DNA of 64,000 nucleotides from Limnochordaceae bacterium (GTDB lineage Bacteria > Bacillota > Limnochordia > Limnochordales > Geochordaceae): positions 186,001-250,000 of the forward strand of contig JADBKR010000007.1 in the NCBI GenBank assembly GCA_014896295.1. Direction: 5' to 3'. Positions 54,616-62,724 of the stretch are shown here, piece by piece (position 1 is the stretch's first letter; each line of letters begins with the position of its first letter). Under the pieces are notes generated by a model, which saw only the letters and a list, made by a program, of their open reading frames with translations, did no database searches and was not told the DNA's origin. The position numbers were made by a program, and so were the translations under genes.

Positions 54616-55665
54616 GTGTACACCGACCGTCGCTCCCTGCGAAGGCACCCGAGCCTCAAAGACGTCGCCCGAGCGGCACGCGTCTCCCATGCCACGGTTT
54701 CCCGCGCGCTGCGCAACGTGGGCCGGGTGGCGCCCCAGACTCGAGCGGCCGTGCTCGCGGCGGCCGATCGGCTGGGGTACACCCCCAACCTGATCGCCCG
54801 AGGGCTCAAAAACGGTGCGACCGGCATGCTCTCCGCCCTGGTGCCCGGCCTGTCCGGGCCACCCGTCTCCGACATGATGAGCGTGGTCAACGAGGAGCTG
54901 GAGCGGGCCGGCATCGCCCTGCAGATTCATACCTCGTCCGAGGACGCCGAGCGGCAGCTGGAAAAGCTCCGGTTGATCCGCGGCAGTTCGGACGGGGTCT
55001 TCTTCGTGCCGACCAGCGACCTCCTCGTTCGGGGACGGGACGACCTGGTGCAGGCGACCACGCGCCAGGTGCAGGAGATGGGAGTGCCGGTGGTCTTCGT
55101 CGACCGCTACCTGGAGGTGCCGGGAGCCGGGGTCGTCTGCACCGACAACGAGACGGCGGCCTACGAGGTGGCCATGTACCTGATCTCTCTGGGCCACCGG
55201 AGCATCGGGTACCTGACGGGCCCGGCCGTCTCCTCGGTGAGGGAGCGCCTGCAGGGCTTCCGCCGGGCGATGGCCGAGGCCGGGCTCGCCTACGACGAGC
55301 GCCATCTCGAAAGCCTCGTCGCCGACAGCTACGAGGCGGGCGCCGAGGCTGCGCTGCGCCTCTTGCGCCGCGCTCAGGCGATCACCGCTCTCGTGACTTA
55401 CAACCACAACGCCACGGTCGGAACGGTGGTCGCCGCACGCCGCTTGGGGTTGGAGATCCCCGGGGACCTCTCCCTCGTCGCCTTCGACGACGTGCGGGAG
55501 GTCTCCGCGATCCAGGTGCCCCTCACCTACGTCGAGCAAGACGTGGTGAGCATCGGGCGCCACGCAGCCCAACTCATGCTGGACATGCTCCGGGGCGGGC
55601 CGCCCCGGCAAATCCGGGTGCCGGCGCGCTTGGTCGTTCGCCAGTCGGCAGCAGCCGTGCGATGA
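54616..55665 (+). CDS. LacI-family transcriptional regulator
   Basis: 349 aa. N-terminal helix-turn-helix and hinge: PSLKDVARAARVSHATVSRALRN, then VAPQTRAAVLAAADRLGYTPNLIARGLKNGATG; C-terminal sugar-binding core with FVPTSDLL, VPVVFVDRYL, NETAAYEVAMYLISLGHRSIGYLTGP, RLQGFRRAMAEAG, SLVAFDDVREVSAIQVPLTYVEQD. GTG 54616 with GGAAAGGGAGAC upstream. Probably controls the GH38 and sugar-ABC genes that follow, with a mannoside or its product as inducer. Confidence 0.93.
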   Translation: MYTDRRSLRRHPSLKDVARAARVSHATVSRALRNVGRVAPQTRAAVLAAADRLGYTPNLIARGLKNGATGMLSALVPGLSGPPVSDMMSVVNEELERAGIALQIHTSSEDAERQLEKLRLIRGSSDGVFFVPTSDLLVRGRDDLVQATTRQVQEMGVPVVFVDRYLEVPGAGVVCTDNETAAYEVAMYLISLGHRSIGYLTGPAVSSVRERLQGFRRAMAEAGLAYDERHLESLVADSYEAGAEAALRLLRRAQAITALVTYNHNATVGTVVAARRLGLEIPGDLSLVAFDDVREVSAIQVPLTYVEQDVVSIGRHAAQLMLDMLRGGPPRQIRVPARLVVRQSAAAVR

Positions 55666-55698
55666 GCGTGCAGGGAGAGCAAGGGAGGGGAGCTTCCG

Positions 55699-58419
55699 TT
55701 GGCGCCGAGCCAGACTCGCGTGTTCATCGTCTCGACGACCCATTGGGATCGCGCCTGGTACGTGCCGTTCCAGGAGTTCCGCTGGTCGTTGGTGGAGCTG
55801 GTCGATCAGGTCCTGGACCTGCTCGAGCACCGGCCGGGTTACGAGGCGTTCATGCTCGACGGGCAGAGCGTCACCCTGGAGGACTACCTGGAGATCCGGC
55901 CGGAGCGGGAGGCGGACGTCCGGCGGCTGGTAGAGAGCGGCCGGCTCCAGGTGGGGCCGTGGTACGTGTTGCCCGACGAGTACCTGGTGAGCCCGGAGGC
56001 GCTGGTGCGCAACCTGCTCATCGGCACCCGGCTCGCCCGGCAGCTGGGCGGGCGGGCCATGCTCCACGGGTACAACCCTGACTCCTTCGGCCACATCGGC
56101 CAGCTGCCCCAGATCCTGCGGGGCTTCGGGATCGAGACGACCCTGTTCTGGCGGGGGTTCGGCGACGAGGGGGAGCGCATCCCCAACGAGTTTTGGTGGG
56201 AGGCGCCGGACGGATCCCGGGTGCTGGCGTCGTTCTTGCGCCTGGGCTACGGCAACGCCTCGCAGATCGGCTACCCCATGCGCTGGGGCGAGGTGCGGCC
56301 GCTGCGCTTCGACCCGGAGCTCGCGGTACGCCAGGCCGTCGAGGTGATCGAGGCGCTGCGGCGACACGCAGCGGCCGACGCCGTGCTGCTGCTCAACGGC
56401 ACCGACCACACCCTCCCGCAGCCGGAGATCCCGGAGGTGGTGGAGCGGCTGCGGGCGCAGGGGTACGATGCGCGTCACGCCACCATCGAGGAGTACTTCG
56501 CGGCGGTGCGGGAGCGGCGGCCGGAGCTTCCCACGCTCCGAGGCGAGTTCAACCGGGGGCGGTACAGTCCCATCCTGCAAAGCGTCTATTCGAGCCGCAT
56601 GCCGCTCAAGCAGCGCAACTGGGCGGTGCAGCAGCTGCTGGAGCGCCTGGCCGAGCCGGCCGCGTCGATGGCGTGGCTGTACGGGAGCGCTTACCCCGCG
56701 AGGGCGCTCGAGGTGGCGTGGCGCTGGCTGCTCAAGAACCACCCCCACGACGACATCTGCGGGTCGAGCGTCGACCAGGTCCACCGGGAGATGGTCTATC
56801 GCTTCGACCAGGCCGAGCAGATCGGCCGCATCGTGGCCCGTGAGTCGCTGCGAGCGATCGCGGAGCGGGTGCGGCTCGAGCGCCCGGGGCCGGCGCTGGT
56901 CGTCTTCAACCCGTCGCTCGTCGAGCGCCGTGAGGTGCTGGTGGCGGCGGTGCCGTTCGCCTCCGGCCCCGACGGAGAAGCCGGCACCCTCCGCCCGCCC
57001 TCGGTCGTGGACGCACAGGGGCGGCGCCAGGAGGTCCAGGTGCTGGCCGAGCGGGAGGAGTACTGGGCGGAGCCCCGGCGCACCCGCCCCCGCCGTGTGC
57101 TCGACGTGGCCTTCCAGGTGGAGGTGCCGGCCGGCGGGTTCGCCACGTACTACCTCGAGCCGGGGGCCACCGCCGCCGTGGCGGGCGCCGAGGGCTCCGT
57201 GCGGGTCACGGGCGACCGCCAGATGGAGAACGACCGGATACGCCTGCGAGTCGAGCGAGACGGCACGCTCTTCCTGGAGGAGAAAGGGTCGGGGAGGCGC
57301 TATGGCCCGCTCCACTTCTTCGAGGACACCGAAGACGCCGGCGACGAGTACGACTTCTCTCCGGCGGCCCACAGCACCACGGTCTGGTCGCTGGGCCTGG
57401 TGCCCTCGTTCCGGTGGGTCGAGCAAGGGCCGATGCGGGCGACCATGGAGCTCCGGTGGGAGCTCGAGCTCCCGGCCGGCCTTGCCCCCCACGGGCGCAG
57501 CCGCTCGGAGGAGCGGGTGACGTGCCCGGTCGTCACCCGGGTCTCGCTGAAGGCCGGAGAACGGCGGGCGGAGTTCGTCACCGACCTCGACAACCGGGCC
57601 CGGGACCACCGCCTGCGGGCCTGGTTCGAAACGGGCATCCAGAGCTCCGAGGTGCTGGTCGACGGGCACTTCGAGGTGCTGCGGCGGCCGGCCAGGATCA
57701 TACCCCATCCCGACTGGCACCAGCCGCCGGTGCCGACGGGCCTGGCCCGGCGGTGGGTGGCGGTGGCCCGCACGGACGGCAGCGGGCTGGCGGTGCTCTC
57801 CAGGGGGCTGCCCGAGTACGAGCCGGTGCCGGGAAAGAGCGGCGTCACCCTGGCGCTCACGTTGCTGCGGTCGGTCGGGTACCTTTCGCGGGAGGGCCTG
57901 CTGACCCGGCCTCACGGGGCCGGCCCATCGATGGCCGCGCCGGAGGCGCAGCTCATCGGGCACCACCGCCTGGAGTACGCCGTCCAGCTCTTCACGGACC
58001 TGGCCGACCTCCAGCAGGCGGCCGAGGCTTACCACCACCCGCTCGTGGCCGTACGGGCCGACACCCGGCTCGGGATGTTGCCCGAGGAGGTGCGCGCCAT
58101 CGCCGGCGATCCCGCCCTGCTGCGGCCGGAGCGGCGGGACCTGCCCGACCGCGTGGAAGGGCTCCGGGTGGAGCCGGCCAGCATCTACGTCTCGGCCGTG
58201 AAACGCTCTGAGGACGGCCAGGCGCTGGTCGTGCGGCTGGCCAACATCCTCGACACCCCTTCGGAGGTGAGCGTGGTCGCGGGCTTCCCCCTGAAGGAGG
58301 CGTGGAAGGCCCGCCTCGACGAGACGCCCGAGGAGGCCCTCGAGACGAGGGGCGACGGCGTGAAACTCACGGTGAAGGCCGGGCAGGTGGTGACCATCCG
58401 GCTCGTCCCGGTGCGCTGA
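55699..58419 (+). CDS. Glycoside hydrolase family 38 alpha-mannosidase
   Basis: 906-aa zinc enzyme hydrolysing alpha-mannosides; no signal peptide, hence cytoplasmic. Catalytic domain: FIVSTTHWDRAWY (zinc ligands His/Asp at 15-17), GYNPDSFGHIGQLPQIL (Asp128, the expected nucleophile), FWRGFGDEG, LLLNGTDHT, HPHDDICGSSVDQVHREM. A central helical part and two C-terminal beta-sandwich regions follow. The length and motif spelling fit bacterial GH38 such as mannosylglycerate hydrolase or alpha-mannosidase. TTG 55699 with GGAGGGGAG upstream, 34 nt past lacI. Confidence 0.94.
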   Translation: MAPSQTRVFIVSTTHWDRAWYVPFQEFRWSLVELVDQVLDLLEHRPGYEAFMLDGQSVTLEDYLEIRPEREADVRRLVESGRLQVGPWYVLPDEYLVSPEALVRNLLIGTRLARQLGGRAMLHGYNPDSFGHIGQLPQILRGFGIETTLFWRGFGDEGERIPNEFWWEAPDGSRVLASFLRLGYGNASQIGYPMRWGEVRPLRFDPELAVRQAVEVIEALRRHAAADAVLLLNGTDHTLPQPEIPEVVERLRAQGYDARHATIEEYFAAVRERRPELPTLRGEFNRGRYSPILQSVYSSRMPLKQRNWAVQQLLERLAEPAASMAWLYGSAYPARALEVAWRWLLKNHPHDDICGSSVDQVHREMVYRFDQAEQIGRIVARESLRAIAERVRLERPGPALVVFNPSLVERREVLVAAVPFASGPDGEAGTLRPPSVVDAQGRRQEVQVLAEREEYWAEPRRTRPRRVLDVAFQVEVPAGGFATYYLEPGATAAVAGAEGSVRVTGDRQMENDRIRLRVERDGTLFLEEKGSGRRYGPLHFFEDTEDAGDEYDFSPAAHSTTVWSLGLVPSFRWVEQGPMRATMELRWELELPAGLAPHGRSRSEERVTCPVVTRVSLKAGERRAEFVTDLDNRARDHRLRAWFETGIQSSEVLVDGHFEVLRRPARIIPHPDWHQPPVPTGLARRWVAVARTDGSGLAVLSRGLPEYEPVPGKSGVTLALTLLRSVGYLSREGLLTRPHGAGPSMAAPEAQLIGHHRLEYAVQLFTDLADLQQAAEAYHHPLVAVRADTRLGMLPEEVRAIAGDPALLRPERRDLPDRVEGLRVEPASIYVSAVKRSEDGQALVVRLANILDTPSEVSVVAGFPLKEAWKARLDETPEEALETRGDGVKLTVKAGQVVTIRLVPVR

Positions 58420-58486
58420 CACAAGGCTCCCGTTTTGAAGGCCCCCGGGGGGTCGCCGGGCCCTCCGGGTATCACAGCAACTTCTT

Positions 58487-58498
58487 GCAATCGCTTAC
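58487..58498 (+). promoter_or_regulatory. LacI-type operator candidate
   Basis: GCAATCGCTTAC fits the LacI-family half-symmetric pattern (8 of 12 positions agree with its own reverse complement) and shares AATCGCT with a second site at 62670-62681. It lies 84 bp upstream of the sugar-binding-protein gene. Confidence 0.5.
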
Positions 58499-58581
58499 TA
58501 ACGTCGCAGCCATGGCCTGTATCGTCTCCCGGATCACGCGAGCGCCGCCCCCGATGGGCGAGCAGGAAAGGAGAGGGTCCG

Positions 58582-59868
58582 ATGCTTCGCTGGTACAGAT
58601 GGGCAGTCGTGGTGGCAGCCCTCCTGGTGATGGCCCTGGCAGCCGGGGCGTCGGCAGCTCGTACCAGGGTGGTCTTCTGGACGAGTCACACGGCGGCGAC
58701 TGACCGGGCCGGCATCGAGAAGATCGTGAAGGCGTTCAACGAGAGCCAGGACCAGTACGAGGCCGTCGTCCAGTTCGTGCCCGGCGCCGAGACCGACGTG
58801 GCCCGGCTCATGACCGCGGTGGCAGGGGGCACGGGACCTGACGCGTACCTGCTCGACCGCTTCACCGTCGCGCAGCGGGCCGCCGCCGGGGTGCTCACCG
58901 ACCTCACGCCGTTCATCAAAGAGGCGGGCTGGGACGCCGAGAAGGACTACCTGCCCTTCGCCTGGGCCGAAGTGCTCTGGAACGGCAGAGTCTGGGGGTT
59001 GCCCTTCGACACCGATGCCCGCGCGCTTTGGTACCGGAAAGACCATTTCGCTCAGGCCGGACTCGACGCGGAGCACCCGCCCCAGACCATCGCACAGCTC
59101 GACCAGGCCGTGGAAAAGCTCACGCAGCGGCGAGGGCCGCGTATCATCCGTCTGGGGCTGCTGCCCTGGGCGTTCCAGGGCTGGCACTACACCTGGGGCT
59201 GGGCCTTCGGCGGCGAGTTCTACGACGCTGAAAGCCGGAAGCTGACCGTCAACGACCCGCGGATCGTCGAGTCGTTCGCCTGGCAGAAGAGCTATGCGGA
59301 CAAGTACGGCGTTCAGGCGCTTCAGAGCTTCTCCTCGGCCTTCGGGCAGGAAGCTCAGGATCCGTTCATTGCCGGCCAGCTCTCGATGGCTGTGGATGGG
59401 GACTGGCGTATCGCCGTCATCCGCACGTTCGCTCCCAATCTTTCGTACGGCATCGGGCGGATACCCACCAAGGAAGGCGTCGCCCCGGTCACCTGGGCCG
59501 GTGGCTGGAGCATCGTGGTGCCCAAGGGCGCCAAGAACCCGAAGGGCGGATTCGCCTTCGCCCGGTTCTTTACCGGGCCTGAGGGACAGCGCATCTACAC
59601 CGTGGATACTGCGCACATGCCCACTCACGTGGCACTGCAGAAGCTTCCCGAGATGCTCGCGGACAAGGATCATGCCTTCTTCGCCAACCTGTTGCCCACT
59701 GCCAAGTCCCGCCCGCCCCTTCCCGTCGGCGGGCTGTTGTGGGACGAGTTGACGGCGGCCCGTGACTACGTCATCAACGGCCAGAAGCTCCCCAAACAGG
59801 CGCTCGATGACGTGATCAAGCGGGTCCAGCCAGAACTTGACAAAGCGTTCCAGCAAGCAGGCAAGTAA
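58582..59868 (+). CDS. Sugar ABC substrate-binding protein (SBP family 1)
   Basis: 428-aa exported binding protein for a mono- or oligosaccharide. Signal WAVVVAALLVMALAAGASA with no lipobox cysteine. Mature: RTRVVFWTSHTAATDRAGIEKIVKAFNES, GTGPDAYLLDRFTVAQRAAAGVL, VWGLPFDTDARALWYRKDHF, MAVDGDWRIAVI, GGWSIVVPKGAKNPKGGFAFARFFTGPEG. ATG 58582 with AAAGGAGAGGG upstream. Start of a transporter operon following the GH38 gene; ligand is probably a mannose-containing sugar. Confidence 0.93.
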   Translation: MLRWYRWAVVVAALLVMALAAGASAARTRVVFWTSHTAATDRAGIEKIVKAFNESQDQYEAVVQFVPGAETDVARLMTAVAGGTGPDAYLLDRFTVAQRAAAGVLTDLTPFIKEAGWDAEKDYLPFAWAEVLWNGRVWGLPFDTDARALWYRKDHFAQAGLDAEHPPQTIAQLDQAVEKLTQRRGPRIIRLGLLPWAFQGWHYTWGWAFGGEFYDAESRKLTVNDPRIVESFAWQKSYADKYGVQALQSFSSAFGQEAQDPFIAGQLSMAVDGDWRIAVIRTFAPNLSYGIGRIPTKEGVAPVTWAGGWSIVVPKGAKNPKGGFAFARFFTGPEGQRIYTVDTAHMPTHVALQKLPEMLADKDHAFFANLLPTAKSRPPLPVGGLLWDELTAARDYVINGQKLPKQALDDVIKRVQPELDKAFQQAGK

Positions 59869-59961
59869 ACCGGTGCGGGAGGCGGCCGGCTCCGCCTGAA
59901 CGTGACCGCTCGGGGCGCGGGGCCGGCGCCTCCCGCCTGCGACGACCGGGGTGAGATGCCT

Positions 59962-60885
59962 ATGCGAGCAGCGGCGACGGCGACGGTACCGTGGTACCGG
60001 CAGCCGTATCACCGGGCCAGGCTGAAGGGGCTCGCTTTCACGAGCCCATGGCTCCTGGGCTTCCTGCTCTTCACCGTCTACCCGGTGGGAGCGTCGCTTT
60101 ACTACAGCTTCACGGAGTTCACCGGCATCGGCACGGCCCGGTGGGTCGGGTTTGCCAACTACGTGACGATGGTGGCCCGCGACGAGGTCTTCTGGCTCTC
60201 GTTCTACAACACCATGTACTACCTCTCGCTGGCGGTGCCCATCGGCTTCGTCATCGGGCTGGGGTTGGCGCTTCTGCTCAACACCCGGCTTCGAGAGGTC
60301 TCGGTCTACCGCACCGCCGTCTACCTGCCGTACATCATCCCGGCCTTTGCGGCGTCGTTCATCTGGCTGTGGGTGCTCAACCCGCAGTTCGGTCTGCTCA
60401 ACTTGCTGCTCGATCGGCTGGGGATCTTCGGGCCGGGATGGATCGCCGACCCGGTCTGGTCGAAGCCGTCCATCGTCATGATGGCCCAGTGGGGTGCCGG
60501 AGGCTCGGCGGTCATCTTCCTGGCGGCGCTGCAGGACGTACCCCGGGACCTGTACGAGGCGGCGGAGCTGGACGGCGCCACGCCCTGGCATCAGTTCCGG
60601 GCGGTCACCCTGCCCATGATCAGCCCGGTGATCCTGTTTCACATCATCATGGCGCTGTTCCAGGGCTTCCAGGTCTTCACACCGGCCTACATCATGACCA
60701 GCGGCGGGCCGGCCAACTCGACGCTGTTTTACGTGCTGTACCTGTACCGCAACGCCTTCCAGTACGGGAAGATGGGCTACGCCTCGGCCATGGCCTGGGT
60801 GCTCTTTTTGGTGGCGCTGGTGGCGGCGCTGGCGGTGCTGCGGACCTCGGCCCGGTGGGTCTACTACCAGGGAGAGCAGAGGTGA
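59962..60885 (+). CDS. Sugar ABC permease, MalF type
   Basis: 307-aa permease: RLKGLAFTSPWLLGFLLFTVYPVGASLYYSFTEF, VYRTAVYLPYIIPAFAASFIW, LQDVPRDLYEAAELDGATPWHQFRAVTLPMISPV (the EAA loop), ALFQGFQVFTPAYIMTSGGP. ATG 59962 has GGTGAG six bases upstream; ATG 59956 is an alternative. Six membrane segments. Partner of the next gene. Confidence 0.93.
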   Translation: MRAAATATVPWYRQPYHRARLKGLAFTSPWLLGFLLFTVYPVGASLYYSFTEFTGIGTARWVGFANYVTMVARDEVFWLSFYNTMYYLSLAVPIGFVIGLGLALLLNTRLREVSVYRTAVYLPYIIPAFAASFIWLWVLNPQFGLLNLLLDRLGIFGPGWIADPVWSKPSIVMMAQWGAGGSAVIFLAALQDVPRDLYEAAELDGATPWHQFRAVTLPMISPVILFHIIMALFQGFQVFTPAYIMTSGGPANSTLFYVLYLYRNAFQYGKMGYASAMAWVLFLVALVAALAVLRTSARWVYYQGEQR

Positions 60886-60895
60886 GAGGCGAGCG

Positions 60896-61793
60896 ATGGG
60901 ACGCACGACGCTGCGCATGGAAAGGGAGGCGGCGCCGGCTCCGCCGGCCATCGCCGTGCACCGGCCAAAGGTGGCGTGGCGGACCCAGGTGGGGGCCCGG
61001 GCCCTACTCGTGGTCGTGAGCCTGGCTTACCTGCTGCCCTTCTTGTGGATGGTGACGACGTCGCTCAAGCCGACGGAGCTGGTCATGGCCTACCCACCGG
61101 TCTGGTGGCCACCGCAACCCCGGTGGGACAACTACGTGAAGGCCGTGCAGGCGGTCCCCTTCTTCCGCTACTTCGTCAACACCCTCATCTACGGGCTTGG
61201 CAGCACGCTGGGGGTGCTGGTGAGCAGCCCGCTCGTGGCGTACGGCCTCGCCAAGGTGCCGTGGAAGGAGCGCAACGCCTTGCTGGTGGTCATCCTGGCC
61301 ACGATGCTGGATCCCCTTCCCGGTCACCATGGTGCCGCTGTACGTCACCTTCGCCCGCCTGGGCTGGATCAACACCTTCTTGCCGCTGATCGTGCCGGCT
61401 TTCTTGGGCAACGCCTTTTTCATCTTCCTGCTGCGCCAGTTCTTCCTGACCATTCCGCAGGAGCTGTCCGATGCAGCGCGGATCGACGGGGCGTCGGAGC
61501 TGCAGATCCTCGCCCGAGTCATCTTCCCGCTGGCCAAGCCGGTGCTGACGGTGGTGGCGCTGTTCCAGTTCCTCAATGCGTGGAACGACTTTCTCGGCCC
61601 CCTCATCTATTTGCAGGACGGCAACAAGTTTACGCTGGCGGTGGGCTTGCAGATGTACCGGGGCACCAATTACGTCCAGTGGGATCTCTTGATGGCCGCG
61701 TCGACGTTGGTCGTGCTGCCCACCCTCCTCCTGTTCTTCTTCACGCAGAAGACGTTCATCGAAGGAATCACCCTCACAGGGTTGAAGGGGTGA
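60896..61793 (+). CDS. Sugar ABC permease, MalG type, one frameshift
   Basis: About 299 aa when joined. N part: ALLVVVSLAYLLPFLWMVTTSLKP, YFVNTLIYGLGSTLGVLVSSPLVAYGLAKV; C part: VPLYVTFARLGWINTFLPLIVPAFLGNAFFIFLLRQFF, IPQELSDAARIDGASELQILARVIFPLAKPV, FLNAWNDFLGPLIYL, GITLTGLKG. Removing one G from CTGGATCCCC at 61309-61310 restores TMLIPFPVTMVPLYV, exactly the family sequence. This makes an error or single mutation the likely cause. No ATPase gene: a shared MsmK/MalK-type subunit is expected. Confidence 0.88.
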
Positions 61794-61824
61794 CAGCGTT
61801 CGAGAAGGGGCGACCGCGGGTACC

Positions 61825-62640
61825 GTGAAGCGGCGGGCCAACGACCTCGATGGCCGGACGTGGCAGCGCTACTCCATCAGCATCTGGAGCGACGTCAAGA
61901 AGACGCCCGAAGAGATGCGCCTGGGCCACCCGGCCATGTTCCCCGTGCAGCTCGTGCAGCGGCTCATCGAAGCGTTCACCACCCGGGAAGATCGGGTGGT
62001 GTTGGATCCGTTCGCCGGCACGGGCGCTACGTGCGTGGCGGCAGAGGCGTTGGGCAAGGTCGGGGTCGGCATCGAGCTGTCGCCGCAGTACTGCGCCGTG
62101 GCCAGGCAGCGGCCGCCGTGCGCGCAGCCCCCCAGCGGAGAGCGGCGCATCCACTGCGACGACGCTCGCCACCTGCTGCGCTACGTCGCCCACGAAAGCG
62201 TGGACCTGGTGGTCACCTCCCCGCCTTACTGGGACATCCTGCTGCAGCGGCGCACGGCCGACGGGAAGGCGATCCGCCACTACGGCGCGGCGGAGGCGGA
62301 CCTCGGCAAGATCCGGGAGTATGACGCCTTCCTGGGCGCGCTCCGGGAGGTCTTCTCGGCCGTCTACGCTGCGCTCAAGGCCGGGCGCTACTGCATCGTC
62401 GTGGTCATGGACCTGCGCAAGAAAGACCGCTTCTACCCCCTGCACGCCGACCTCGCCCGTGTGATGGAGTCCATCGGTTTCATCTGGGACGACCTGATCG
62501 TCTGGGACCGTCGCCACGAGTACAACCACATGCGGCCCCTGGGATATCCGTGGCGCTTCCGGGTCAACAAGGCCCACGAGTTCGTCCTCATCTTCCAAAA
62601 GCCGCCCCGGCGAACCGCCGGGGACGAACGGTCGGCCTGA
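61825..62640 (+). CDS. DNA methyltransferase (N4-cytosine/N6-adenine type), orphan
   Basis: 271-aa SAM-dependent DNA methylase. Motif I LDPFAGTGATCVAAEALGK with VGVGIELSPQYCAVAR, motif IV TSPPYWDIL; TSPPYW is most common in N4-cytosine enzymes of the beta class, where motif IV precedes motif I, but here motif I comes first (near 62000) and motif IV later (near 62220). A tail with VNKAHEFVLIFQKP follows. GTG 61825, 31 nt past the sugar permease stop. No restriction enzyme gene is adjacent. Recognition sequence unknown. Confidence 0.9.
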   Translation: MKRRANDLDGRTWQRYSISIWSDVKKTPEEMRLGHPAMFPVQLVQRLIEAFTTREDRVVLDPFAGTGATCVAAEALGKVGVGIELSPQYCAVARQRPPCAQPPSGERRIHCDDARHLLRYVAHESVDLVVTSPPYWDILLQRRTADGKAIRHYGAAEADLGKIREYDAFLGALREVFSAVYAALKAGRYCIVVVMDLRKKDRFYPLHADLARVMESIGFIWDDLIVWDRRHEYNHMRPLGYPWRFRVNKAHEFVLIFQKPPRRTAGDERSA

Positions 62641-62663
62641 CGTTCGCCGATCCAGCCCTTTCC

Positions 62664-62692
62664 TTGACCGTAATCGCTATCATCGCTACTAT
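62664..62692 (+). promoter_or_regulatory. Promoter with embedded LacI-type operator candidate
   Basis: -35 TTGACC (62664-62669), 17-nt spacer, -10 TACTAT (62687-62692). The spacer contains GTAATCGCTATC (62670-62681), nearly the same as GCAATCGCTTAC at 58487. A repressor bound there would block RNA polymerase. Confidence 0.65.
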
Positions 62693-62724
62693 GGAGAAAA
62701 ACGGCAGGGAGGGCGGGATCGAGC

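Noticed and set aside
53116-58422. Open frame of 1,768 codons on the minus strand opposite aprX, lacI and the GH38 gene
   Set aside because: It is a shadow frame caused by high GC and codon bias; it has no family motifs and lies antisense to three clear genes.
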